A DNA stretch of 25,297 nt from an uncultured Muribaculaceae bacterium (GCA_910586975.1 CAJUKX010000023.1:1-25297); one strand, 5' to 3'. Counted from the first letter of the stretch, positions 16,283 through 23,619 are shown. Notes: generated by a model not told the origin, from the sequence alone. Translations and numbers: made by a program.

Positions 16283-16763
16283 GGAACGGTACTGATTGAC
16301 GGGTTATTACATATTCAAGTTGTTTGTGCAGTGAGTCAAATACGCTGCTGTCTGTCGAGATAGAGCCTGTTTCGTAGCGGTTGCCGCGGGTAAGGTTCTG
16401 GCTCATCACCACGGCCACTTTCCACCTCTCGTTTGACACCAGCAGCAGCTTCGAGTGGTTGTCGGCCAGATAGCAGTTCTCTACTGTCTGCGCGATGAAT
16501 GGCCACAAGATAAGCGTTTTGTTCGTGGCCTTGAAGTCAAGCACTATGTCGAGCGTGCGCACCAGGCCTTCTTTTTCTATGAAGAATATTCTCCTCAGAA
16601 ATTCTTCAGAGATCGAGAATGATGTCATCTGCACATCAGCCGGGCCGGTTTGCTCAAGAATCCATTTGAGTACGTCGGCCACTTGCAGCACATTGCTCAG
16701 ATAGGCCTGATAGGGCGTATCGGCCAGGGGCTTCAGCACCTCAGTGTTCTTATTGTTTACCAT
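16248..16763 (-). CDS. PLD-like protein with degenerate HKD motif (171 aa)
   Basis: The 171-residue protein contains H103-x-K105 (HSKLLLVSN) followed 16 residues later by SQNLTRGNRYETG (S121, N123, E131), the layout of phospholipase D-superfamily nucleases (HxKxxxxD...GSxN). The usual Asp is replaced by Ser110/Asn111, so activity is doubtful. Single-HKD members such as Nuc dimerise to form one active site. Its position directly before the terminase genes suggests a part in DNA packaging or processing; that is inference. It overlaps the preceding gene by one base. Confidence 0.6.
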   Translation of the reverse strand: MVNNKNTEVLKPLADTPYQAYLSNVLQVADVLKWILEQTGPADVQMTSFSISEEFLRRIFFIEKEGLVRTLDIVLDFKATNKTLILWPFIAQTVENCYLADNHSKLLLVSNERWKVAVVMSQNLTRGNRYETGSISTDSSVFDSLHKQLEYVITRQSVPFHEVFRNRIANH

Positions 16764-17500
16764 TACAGCAATTTGGCCTCGCGCATCTTGGCGCGCAGCC
16801 GCTCTGACGGGTTGATTATCCTGGAGTAAATATCGCTAATTCTGTCGGCAAGCTCGTCCTTGGGTGCTTTGGCATACTGCCCCAGCAGCAGGTTGCACAG
16901 CTTGGCGGCATTGGCACTCTCGGTGCGGGCGTCCACACTCGGTGCTAAGGCGGCGACAGGTGTACCTTTTATGTAGTGGTCATATTTATCCCAGTTAGAG
17001 CGGTACAATCTATCCTGTGCAACAAGATATTTTGCCCAGGGATATCGGTCGCTGTCCGGGCAGGTGGATGTTTCCGGGGTTATCATACGCAGCCTTGTGT
17101 GGGCGTCGCGCATGCGCCGCAGCACTTCCGCATTTTCCACATACAGCTGTTGTACCTCCGGCGGCAGCTCATCATGGTCGGCTCGCTTGCCTCGTTGATA
17201 TTCCGAGCGTTTTGACGGCTCCGGATTTTCAAGGCCGTGGCTCTTTACTATTCCCTTCACCTGAGTCATCAGCGCCCTCACTTCCTCATGGGTAATGTCA
17301 ACAAGCCGCTGCTTGTAGATTTTTTGCAGGTGGTACTCTATTACGGCGGCATTCTTCGGCAGATTCCGCATTATGTTGGCATGGAGTATTTTGTTGCGGC
17401 TCACCTGCAGCAGCAGCGTGGCGCCGGCCATCAGGTCGCGCTGAGCCGGCTCAGTGTCAAGCCATTCTTTTATTTTGGGTGTCAGTTCCAGTTCTATCAT
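16763..17500 (-). CDS. Unknown helical phage protein (245 aa)
   Basis: The 245-residue protein is not recognised. It is mostly helical with a charged linker (SKRSEYQRGKRADHDELPP, about 96-114), a DRYPWAKYLVAQDRLYRSNWDKY block (about 149-171) and a basic C-terminus (ERLRAKMREAKLL). No transmembrane segment or signal sequence is visible. It overlaps both neighbours (ATGA with the phosphoribosyltransferase gene; one base with the PLD-like gene), so it is made with the capsid and packaging proteins. Confidence 0.6.
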   Translation of the reverse strand: MIELELTPKIKEWLDTEPAQRDLMAGATLLLQVSRNKILHANIMRNLPKNAAVIEYHLQKIYKQRLVDITHEEVRALMTQVKGIVKSHGLENPEPSKRSEYQRGKRADHDELPPEVQQLYVENAEVLRRMRDAHTRLRMITPETSTCPDSDRYPWAKYLVAQDRLYRSNWDKYDHYIKGTPVAALAPSVDARTESANAAKLCNLLLGQYAKAPKDELADRISDIYSRIINPSERLRAKMREAKLL

Positions 17501-18174
17501 AGCTTATTGTTTATTCCGGCCACAAACAGCAGGGTTTTCCCAAGTGGCCTTAGCAGTTCGTTCATTCCTTTAAGCGTTGAACCCGTGGTGACGAAGTCAT
17601 CAAATACTATCACATTCGGCTCCTGCGGCAGCACATTCAATGAGAATACCGCGTTGATGCGCTGACGTGAGTGACACAGGGCAACGTCCTCATAAAAAGG
17701 TATTTGCAATCGCTCATGAATTTCCTCGCAAATAAGCGATGCAAAATTCCGCTCCTTATGACGTCGCTTGGGCGATGTACATATACACCAGTGTCCGGAG
17801 CTTAATGATGGTCCGAGCAGTTTAACCAAAAAGTCCGATACGGCTTCCGCAAAATGCGGTATCTCGGCCGGATCGGACTTTATTTCGGTGAGGGTTCTGC
17901 CCATCAGTGACTTTTGCCATAGCGAGAGGAACCACAGCCCGGCTCTTGGGTTCAGGCGTGGCCGGTAGTCAAAATTGCATCGTGCCTCGGTGCTTTTGTC
18001 CCAGCTCTTGCGGCTTGCTAACGCAAAGATGTCTTTTCCCCCGGGCAGATCTCCGAGAGCCGCGCTGCCGTCGGCTACCTCATAATCGGTCAGGAGCGAG
18101 GTGACCAGCGCCGGCAGGCTCTCGGTGTTCTGTACATCAGGGTTCCGTAGCGGCGCCTTCGTTGATGATGCCAT
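17497..18174 (-). CDS. Phosphoribosyltransferase-fold protein in capsid operon (225 aa)
   Basis: The PRPP-binding loop is clear: NVIVFDDFVTTGST (187-200; D192, D193, T196, T197, G198), the signature of type I phosphoribosyltransferases and ComF-like proteins. Upstream is a helical region with RRHKERNFASLICEEIHERL (138-156) and the strand HSRQRINAVFSL. The Cys-rich zinc finger of ComF is absent. The start is uncertain: the ATG at 18174 overlaps the previous gene by 38 bp, while the TGATG at that gene's stop is out of frame and opens a 15-codon frame only. Role unknown: nucleotide salvage, ComF-like DNA handling, or a non-catalytic fold. Confidence 0.7.
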   Translation of the reverse strand: MASSTKAPLRNPDVQNTESLPALVTSLLTDYEVADGSAALGDLPGGKDIFALASRKSWDKSTEARCNFDYRPRLNPRAGLWFLSLWQKSLMGRTLTEIKSDPAEIPHFAEAVSDFLVKLLGPSLSSGHWCICTSPKRRHKERNFASLICEEIHERLQIPFYEDVALCHSRQRINAVFSLNVLPQEPNVIVFDDFVTTGSTLKGMNELLRPLGKTLLFVAGINNKL

Positions 18175-18727
18175 CTTCGGTGGGGATGGGGCCGTTGTAG
18201 AAGGGAGCGTCGGCGGCGTCGTCGGCTTCAAGGGCAAAGGTGGTGCCGGCACTGCCTGTAGCACCCTGGCCGTTGTCGCGCGAGGGCGATACAGTGGCGC
18301 CGTTGTACTTCTCGCAGCCTACAACGCGGTAGCGGCCTTCCATATCTTCAACAATAGCGATTACGCGGCTGTTGATCAGGGTGGTGGCCGCGGCGGCAGC
18401 TTCGGGGCCTATGCCGGGATGCACAATGGTGGTGGTTACCTTGAAGGTTTTCGACGGCTCCTCGCCCTGCGATTCCGATTTGAATTCGGCTTTGCTGGGC
18501 AGGTGGTCATAGCGCTTGAATTTTTCGCCCTCGGCCAGGGTAAAGGCTCCTTCGTAGGTGGCTGAGGTGGGACGGCCATATTCGTCAACGGGCAGCTTGG
18601 GCCAGCCCAGAATTGACGATACGGGTATCAGGTACGCGCTGCGCTTGATACCGGGGGTTACTGGCACACCCTCGCAGCGTCTCAGCTCCAGTAGGGTGGC
18701 GAAGCATGATTTTGGATCTTTTGCCAT
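18137..18727 (-). CDS. Putative tail tube / major tail protein (196 aa)
   Basis: The 196-residue protein has beta-rich segments (FKVTTTIVHPGIGPEAAAAA, NSRVIAIVEDMEGRYRVVGC) and a Gly/Ala-rich end (GSAGTTFALEADDAADAPFYNG), a layout seen in tube proteins of Bacteroidota phages, where the last strands sit before a free C-terminal tail. It is 20 bp downstream of the major capsid gene. A capsid decoration protein is the main alternative. Confidence 0.5.
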   Translation of the reverse strand: MAKDPKSCFATLLELRRCEGVPVTPGIKRSAYLIPVSSILGWPKLPVDEYGRPTSATYEGAFTLAEGEKFKRYDHLPSKAEFKSESQGEEPSKTFKVTTTIVHPGIGPEAAAAATTLINSRVIAIVEDMEGRYRVVGCEKYNGATVSPSRDNGQGATGSAGTTFALEADDAADAPFYNGPIPTEDGIINEGAATEP

Positions 18728-18747
18728 ATTTTTTTGCGTTTTGAGGG

Positions 18748-19725
18748 TTAGGCTGCGGTAAAGTCGACAATGCGCAGACGGCGCGGGTCAATGGTGCGGA
18801 ACTGGAAGCCAAGCCACATATCCGAGGCCATGCTCAGCTCGTAGTGGTTCTTGCGCATGATGTCGGTGCTGGTGGCATCGCCCTGGTTGTAGCAGCCTGC
18901 AAGCAGGTTGCTTGTCTGGGTGATGATGGCCTTGTTGGTGCCGTCAAGTTCGGGCAGCCCTACAAGTGTAAGCTTGCGACCGCTGCCTTCTACGAAGGGT
19001 TGATCGTACTGGGTGTTGTAGCTGATGCCGTTGTGGGTCAGCAGGTACGATTCGTTGTACTTGTCGGCAAAGTCGCTCGAGCACAGCATCACGTTGTTCT
19101 CGCGGCGCATGAAGTGGTTCATCGAGAACAGTATTTCCTTGGCCACATCTACGGCGTTGGCATTGGTTACTTCATCGGTAAACTTGAAAAGGTTGCCCTT
19201 AGCTTCTGTGATGTTGCCGGCTTCGATTTCCTTATCGGCAATGGTCAGCAGGCCGTCGCACAGGTCCAGGGTGGTATCGCCCTCGGCGTTGCGCTTGCCG
19301 GTAAATGCGGCCTGTGCTATGTGCTGGCCGCGTGCCTTGACAATCTGGGCAAGCACAAGCAGCGTGGTGCCGGCTTTCTTTATGGCCTCGGTAATTACGG
19401 GGTCGTCATAGCCCAGAGGAATGTCTATGTAGTCTACGGGCGAGAAGGTTTCTACCACGTTGCCTTGGAAGGTCTCTATCTCGCGGAAGTCTATGTCTAC
19501 TGTGGCCGCTGAGCTGCGGTCTTTCTTGAACGGAGCAAACTGGCTTTGACCGCTTATTGAGCCGAATCGGCGTTTGCCGCGCAGGCCGTTAACGGTCTGG
19601 AAGTACTTCAGTACGTCCTGGGCTGCGCGGATGGGGAGTTGCGCAAGGACTTTGTCCCACTTGATGCAGGTCTTTTTGTAGTCCTCGAGCATTGCTTCGG
19701 TAATTTTGATTTGTACGTCTGCCAT
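18748..19725 (-). CDS. Major capsid protein (325 aa)
   Basis: The 325-residue protein follows the protease/scaffold gene, the usual place of an HK97-fold major capsid protein. Visible features are an N-terminal helix region, the arginine-rich RGKRRFGSISGQ (about 49-60), GYDDPVITEAIKKAGTTLL (P-domain helix start, about 104-122) and a C-terminal SMASDMWLGFQFRTIDPRRLRIVDF (about 299-323), the closing strand pattern of capsid proteins. HK97 membership is inferred from context and pattern, not from an alignment. Confidence 0.8.
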   Translation of the reverse strand: MADVQIKITEAMLEDYKKTCIKWDKVLAQLPIRAAQDVLKYFQTVNGLRGKRRFGSISGQSQFAPFKKDRSSAATVDIDFREIETFQGNVVETFSPVDYIDIPLGYDDPVITEAIKKAGTTLLVLAQIVKARGQHIAQAAFTGKRNAEGDTTLDLCDGLLTIADKEIEAGNITEAKGNLFKFTDEVTNANAVDVAKEILFSMNHFMRRENNVMLCSSDFADKYNESYLLTHNGISYNTQYDQPFVEGSGRKLTLVGLPELDGTNKAIITQTSNLLAGCYNQGDATSTDIMRKNHYELSMASDMWLGFQFRTIDPRRLRIVDFTAA

Positions 19726-19750
19726 AGGAGAGAGAGTGTGTTGTTGGTTG

Positions 19751-20767
19751 TTACGGAATCATTTTCAGCAGGGCTTCGGCCACCTTGTCTGCGTCGACTT
19801 CGTCCTCGGCCTTTTGCTGTACTTCGGTGGTCTTGTCTGCCGGTTCTTTCGCAAGATCATTGATTTTGCCTTCGAGCTCAGCTATCTTGCTGTCTTTTTC
19901 GGCAATCTTGGCTTCGAGGTCGGCGAAGGCTGTTTCTTGCTCGGCAAGTTTGCCTTCAATCTTGTCGGCCTGGTCCTCGGTAAGGGTCAGGCTACCATCG
20001 GCCACGGCAACCGCTGCTCCGAGCAGCGCCGCGAGCTTGGTTAGTGTTTTTGCCATTGTCTTCTGGGGTTGTGCGGCCTCGGTGCTGTTTTCGGCTACCT
20101 TGGCTGCGGGTTTTGTTGAAAATAAGTTGAATAGTCGTTCGAGGATCGTGCCTTTCTTCACATTAATGGGCGGCAGTGGAATTCCGGCATCGGCCAGCAC
20201 TGTGGCCATAGTGTCGGTAAGCTCGGGCTTCTCGTCTTCAGGATCGTTGGTGATTTCATCAACGAAGCCCCATTCTTTGGCTTCTTTGGCTGTAAGCCAT
20301 GCGCCCTCCTGCATCAGCTGCAGCAGTTCGTCCTTGGGCTTCTTGCAGCGCTTGGCATACATGCCGGCGATGCAGCCGTCGATGGTGTCATTATCCTTTT
20401 TCTGCTTCTCGAGCTCGGCTATATGGGCCGCCAGTTCATCGGCGTTCATATAGTCCCACTCCAGCACCAGCGACATGCACTTATGCACCAGGAACAGCGC
20501 ATCCGCATCTATGCTGATGTGCTTGGCGCCCATGGCCGCTATCGTGGCTGCCGAGGCGTTCATGCCCACATAGTGGCAATGTACATTGCCGTGGAGTCCG
20601 AAGAGTGATGAAATAGAGAGTGCCGTCGCTACATCGCCCCCCAATGAGTCTATCAACACGTGTACCTCGCTGTCCTTGTGCTTGTCAAGGACATAGTTAA
20701 CCATGTCGGCATTGAAATCCCAATATCCGACACGGCCTTTGAGGAAGAGATTGTAATTTTTTGGCAT
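19751..20767 (-). CDS. ClpP-like head maturation protease with scaffold tail (338 aa)
   Basis: Residues about 1-185 are a ClpP/S14-like protease: LIDSLGGDVATAL (38-50, oxyanion GG), nucleophile Ser72 in GMNASAATIAAM, His95 in LFLVHK, then LMQEGAWLTAKEAKEWGFVDEI (151-172), the usual closing signature. The rest (about 225-338) is Ala/Lys-rich and ends in a heptad-like coiled coil (about 262-325), as expected of a fused scaffold. An internal ATG (Met238, start 20056) could give a free scaffold, like lambda Nu3 or Mu Z. It assembles and then processes the procapsid. It is the first gene of the capsid operon, behind late promoter B. Confidence 0.88.
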   Translation of the reverse strand: MPKNYNLFLKGRVGYWDFNADMVNYVLDKHKDSEVHVLIDSLGGDVATALSISSLFGLHGNVHCHYVGMNASAATIAAMGAKHISIDADALFLVHKCMSLVLEWDYMNADELAAHIAELEKQKKDNDTIDGCIAGMYAKRCKKPKDELLQLMQEGAWLTAKEAKEWGFVDEITNDPEDEKPELTDTMATVLADAGIPLPPINVKKGTILERLFNLFSTKPAAKVAENSTEAAQPQKTMAKTLTKLAALLGAAVAVADGSLTLTEDQADKIEGKLAEQETAFADLEAKIAEKDSKIAELEGKINDLAKEPADKTTEVQQKAEDEVDADKVAEALLKMIP

Positions 20768-20787
20768 AGCTGTCGTTGTCTATGCCG

Positions 20788-20822
20788 CAAATTTACGCCC
20801 CTAAATCGGTGAGTTAAAAGAC
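20788..20822 (-). promoter_or_regulatory. Phage late promoter B (capsid and packaging operon)
   Basis: Minus strand: GTCTTTT (20822-20816), 20 bp, TAAATTTG (20795-20788). The predicted start near 20784 gives a ~17-nt leader. The bases after the -7 box (CGGCATAGACAACGA) nearly repeat those at promoter A, where the same stretch carries the start codon. Confidence 0.75.
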
Positions 20823-20837
20823 ATCCCGCGGTTCTGA

Positions 20838-21557
20838 TTATTGTTTGTCCACAACTATCAGGCAGGTTTTAACCATTGTTCCTGAGTCTTTAAATGAGCC
20901 GTCAGCGATGGGCGACATAGAACCGCCATACTTTTCTACCAAAGCTCTGAGTTCTGTATAAGGTTTATCTTTCCGAAACATAGCGGCCGAGGATGCAATG
21001 GCTACCACCTTTCTGCGAGCTATATTGATAGCATGCCTTATGTGTCGAGCGTCCTGAGACTTGCAGAACGGCGGGTTCATGACTATTACATCATATTCTT
21101 TTGTCGGAGTAAACTCCATAAAGTCGGATCCTACCACATTGAAACCATTTTCAGTGAGATATGCGGCATTTTCAGGATTTAGCTCCACACAGTCAGGGGC
21201 TGGCATATACTTGGCAATCGCACCACGACCGGCGCTCGGCTCAAGACATGTTTCGTCCGGGCGGATGTCTGCGATGGCTACAATCTTTTTAGCGAGATTG
21301 TCCGGGGTTGGAAAAAATTGGTATAGGACTTTGTCGGCCACGTATTCTCCGGATGCGATAATCTCTGAGATAATGTCACCCACATCCTCTTTGAATACAA
21401 ATGCTTTTTTTGATGAGGTCCATTTCCCTCCGATGGATTTCAAGAGCTTTGATACTTTTTCATATAATTTGCGGTCGAGTTGCGCCGGAAGTTGAAGACT
21501 GCTGCCATTGATAGTACAGTTTTGCAGAACAGTTATTACAGAGGATTCGATTTTCAT
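20838..21557 (-). CDS. DNA N6-adenine methyltransferase (239 aa)
   Basis: Class I methyltransferase: SAM-binding motif I LEPSAGRGAIA (105-115) and catalytic motif IV NPPF (161-164), preceded by FFPTPDNLAKKIV (81-93), in the N6-adenine gamma/beta order. The first ~75 residues (LQLPAQLDRKLYEKVSKLLK, SIGGKWTSSKKAFVF) form a small domain frequent in phage adenine methyltransferases. No long target-recognition region is visible, yet the gene immediately upstream (TAATATG junction, one base between stop and start) encodes a type I S-like protein, which may supply specificity. Expected effect: protective or regulatory modification of phage DNA. No restriction subunit is seen. Confidence 0.85.
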   Translation of the reverse strand: MKIESSVITVLQNCTINGSSLQLPAQLDRKLYEKVSKLLKSIGGKWTSSKKAFVFKEDVGDIISEIIASGEYVADKVLYQFFPTPDNLAKKIVAIADIRPDETCLEPSAGRGAIAKYMPAPDCVELNPENAAYLTENGFNVVGSDFMEFTPTKEYDVIVMNPPFCKSQDARHIRHAINIARRKVVAIASSAAMFRKDKPYTELRALVEKYGGSMSPIADGSFKDSGTMVKTCLIVVDKQ

Positions 21558-21558
21558 A

Positions 21559-22278
21559 TTATTGGATTTTTAAGAGTCTTCGTATTGTACTTGTTATATC
21601 GTCAATCATGGAGATTGTTTCAGAATCTTGAGGCAGATTCTCAAGCATTTCTTTAAGTTTCTTTAGTGATTCTGCGGTTTCTCGCATGTAAGCTCTCCGG
21701 TCTTTACGCTCTTGGTCAATCACTTCTATAAGACGCCTCCATGAGAGGCAATCTTCTTTTTTCCCTTTATAGGCTAATATAATGCTTGCAATAGATGTGA
21801 GCCTGCTCACCAGCCATTCTTGCATATAGAGGTCGGGCAATGTAAATCGGATCTCCTTAAGTACATCCGGTTTGAGTTTACATTGAAACCCTAACTGCAC
21901 ATCGTCTCCTTTATCAGGGATTGCCTCAAGGATAAGCCGCGAGACCATAGCCATAAGATATTGCCGCGAGACATCTTTCTTGGGGCGGATTGCACATACA
22001 TGGCCTGACAATAAAGCGTTAGGATGGGTATTCAATCCCATTTTGCCAAGTGTTCCTACTATGGATATAAGTATATCTCCCGGTTGAGAGAACACCGGTT
22101 CTTTCAATTCAGCATCGCACCATCTTGAGGGAACAAACCGGCCTGCTTGCAAATCCGATGCTCCTACGATCAGCGGATAGCCCAGGCCTTCATTGTTGGT
22201 TTTTTTCTTGTCTATATTTTTGCCTGCGATTATATCGCAGCAATCTCCTAATCTGACTATAATATTTTGTGGGTTCAT
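21559..22278 (-). CDS. Half-size type I specificity (S) subunit, one TRD (239 aa)
   Basis: The 239-residue protein has one target recognition domain (about 1-150: RLGDCCDIIAGKN, PLIVGASDLQAGRF, PGDILISIVGTLGKMG, LSGHVCAIRPKKDVSRQYL) followed by a long helical region (about 150-239), i.e. half of an HsdS, which normally carries two TRDs. Single-TRD S proteins can act as dimers. The start overlaps the previous stop (ATGA). No HsdM of usual length or HsdR is present; the only partner visible is the small methyltransferase downstream. Possible roles: specificity subunit of that enzyme, or a decoy that redirects or blocks host type I systems. Confidence 0.8.
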   Translation of the reverse strand: MNPQNIIVRLGDCCDIIAGKNIDKKKTNNEGLGYPLIVGASDLQAGRFVPSRWCDAELKEPVFSQPGDILISIVGTLGKMGLNTHPNALLSGHVCAIRPKKDVSRQYLMAMVSRLILEAIPDKGDDVQLGFQCKLKPDVLKEIRFTLPDLYMQEWLVSRLTSIASIILAYKGKKEDCLSWRRLIEVIDQERKDRRAYMRETAESLKKLKEMLENLPQDSETISMIDDITSTIRRLLKIQ

Positions 22279-22694
22279 AAAACGCAGGGGAGTACCGATT
22301 TTTGGGCTATGTGGCTTATTTTGTAGGTGCGGGCTGCAGCTGTCCTTCCCGGCTCGCCTGCCGATTCGTTGTATTCAATTTTGGGGAATCGTCCTTCTCG
22401 CGAGCCTATCAGATATTGTAACCCGTCAGCTGTTGTCACCACAAAGGCCAGGTTCACACCTTCGGGCAGGTGATGTATGGTGGTGAATTCGAGTGTCGAC
22501 TTTTCCTGTCGCACCCCGTTTACCTTTGTTCCCTCCCATTGCAGCGTAGCGCGACCGCTGTACTCTATCTTTTCGCTTGGTGCCGTAACGGCTACCACGC
22601 ACCCGCATATCGAGTGCAGCATTACTCCGGCCTGAAGGTCGGCACATCTTACGATTTCTATTTTCCGGATGCCCGGCAGTGTTCTACAGCTCAT
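22275..22694 (-). CDS. Unknown protein heading the modification operon (139 aa)
   Basis: The 139-residue protein is not recognised. It is mainly beta-rich (GRATLQWEGTKVNG, LAFVVTTADGLQYLIG) and ends in a hydrophobic stretch. Cys residues occur at positions 3, 17, 30, 32 and 137. It is cotranslated with the S-like gene (ATGA). The DNA just before its ATG holds four 9-bp tandem units (22700-22735), so expression may be affected by repeat number. Context suggests a link to modification, or a moron-type accessory protein. Confidence 0.55.
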   Translation of the reverse strand: MSCRTLPGIRKIEIVRCADLQAGVMLHSICGCVVAVTAPSEKIEYSGRATLQWEGTKVNGVRQEKSTLEFTTIHHLPEGVNLAFVVTTADGLQYLIGSREGRFPKIEYNESAGEPGRTAAARTYKISHIAQKSVLPCVL

Positions 22695-22699
22695 GGTGT

Positions 22700-22735
22700 G
22701 TGCTTTGTACGGTTTGTGCGCTTTGTGCGCTTTGG
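22700..22735. repeat. Four tandem 9-bp units before the modification operon start
   Basis: Plus-strand units: GTGCTTTGT, ACGGTTTGT, GCGCTTTGT, GCGCTTTGG. They occupy the 36 bp beginning 6 bp before the ATG of the 139-aa gene, i.e. the ribosome binding region. Confidence 0.75.
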
Positions 22736-22755
22736 TAATTTTGCCGTCTGAAGTA

Positions 22756-22778
22756 AACGATATTTAACGATATTTAAC
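22756..22778. repeat. Period-10 direct repeat AACGATATTT (2.3 copies)
   Basis: AACGATATTT is repeated head to tail at 22756-22765 and 22766-22775, followed by AAC. The ~10-bp period puts both copies on one helix face. It lies in the gap between the regulator stop and the modification operon, a plausible operator. Confidence 0.6.
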
Positions 22779-23235
22779 TCAATTTCCCTTGACTTTTTTT
22801 GCGCATCCGCAGATACATTTGCCGCAGAGTCTCCCAGTTTGTTTCGCTGCGTTCTATCCCGTGCTTGTCCATAAAGTCATATATGATGTCGGTAATCTGC
22901 ACGTCATGCCCGAAGAGCTCGCCAAGCTCCATGTACATCTGCGACCGGAACAGCCTTTTGCAGGCCGACACAAGTGCTGCACGGCCTGATTCGCTCAGGT
23001 AATTCCTCGACGCCGGATTGATGCCCTTGAAGCTCGGCACTTCCACCGGCAGCATACCCGGCTCGGGCTTCTCCACGTAGCCTCGTGGCGGCTGACGCAA
23101 CAGACTGTACAGCACGGCCTGTGGTGCCGAGCCGCGTTGAAATACTACTCGCTTGCTGTCCTCATCCCAATAGTGATGACGCAGCCATTGGTCAAGGTAG
23201 GCCGGGGCCTGTATGTAGATCGTGTATTGCGACAT
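22774..23235 (-). CDS. Putative phage regulator, DNA-binding C-terminus (153 aa)
   Basis: The 153-residue protein belongs, by memory, to a family seen repeatedly on Bacteroidota phages and elements: an N-terminal YIQAPAYLDQWLRHHYWDED segment, a PGMLPVEVPSFKGINP core (about 59-74) and a helical C-terminus with IIYDFMDKHGIERSETNWET and RQMYLRMRKK, compatible with a helix-turn-helix. It lies just before the late genes and downstream of a region of inverted repeats, making it a candidate for activator of the late promoters, as Mor and C are in Mu-like phages. That assignment is inference; no homology to Mor was seen. Confidence 0.6.
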   Translation of the reverse strand: MSQYTIYIQAPAYLDQWLRHHYWDEDSKRVVFQRGSAPQAVLYSLLRQPPRGYVEKPEPGMLPVEVPSFKGINPASRNYLSESGRAALVSACKRLFRSQMYMELGELFGHDVQITDIIYDFMDKHGIERSETNWETLRQMYLRMRKKSQGKLS

Positions 23236-23287
23236 GTCAATGTGTGAAATATGAGTCGATTAGCCACTGCGAAGTTACAAAAAATTC

Positions 23288-23307
23288 TGTAAACGTTTGA
23301 GTTTACA
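23288..23307. promoter_or_regulatory. Inverted repeat upstream of the regulator gene
   Basis: TGTAAAC, 6 bp, GTTTACA: perfect 7-bp arms, 53 bp before the ATG of the 153-aa gene. A second site using the same half-site occurs at 23536-23549. Probable operator. Confidence 0.5.
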
Positions 23308-23421
23308 TTCATAAATTGATTGATGATTCATAAAATATTTCTGAATTTTTGTCCGGGTAGGTGCATTTTTACTGTGCATTCGTGCGCTTTTGCACTACTC
23401 GCAATATATCAGCTATTTACA

Positions 23422-23521
23422 ACCGTACTTTTTTCATTAAAAAAGTGCGCCGCAGTGTGCGCCCTTTTCCCAAATTTGTACATCCGTACATTCGTGCGCA
23501 AAAGTGCAAAAAAAGTACGGT
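23422..23521. repeat. Long-range inverted repeat, 13-bp arms
   Basis: ACCGTACTTTTTT (23422-23434) is the exact reverse complement of AAAAAAGTACGGT (23509-23521). Between them, CATTCGTGCGC-type segments recur (about 23376 and 23489, then followed by TTTTGCAC and AAAAGTGC). Confidence 0.6.
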
Positions 23522-23535
23522 ACTTAATTCGCTGA

Positions 23536-23549
23536 TTTACAATTGTAAA
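23536..23549. promoter_or_regulatory. 14-bp perfect palindrome TTTACAATTGTAAA
   Basis: It shares the TTTACA/TGTAAA half-site with the inverted repeat at 23288-23307 but with the arms converging. A likely binding site for a dimeric regulator. Confidence 0.5.
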
Positions 23550-23619
23550 CAGCCATTCTGCACGAATGTACTCTTTTTTCTACTTCATTACACACAAGAA
23601 AAAAATAAATTATAGAAAT

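Noticed and set aside
18844..20453. Two 222-aa plus-strand ORFs opposite the capsid and protease genes
   Set aside because: Composition is skewed (Ser/Val-rich or Gly/Val-rich) as expected for complement frames of Ala/Lys-rich genes; no family resemblance.
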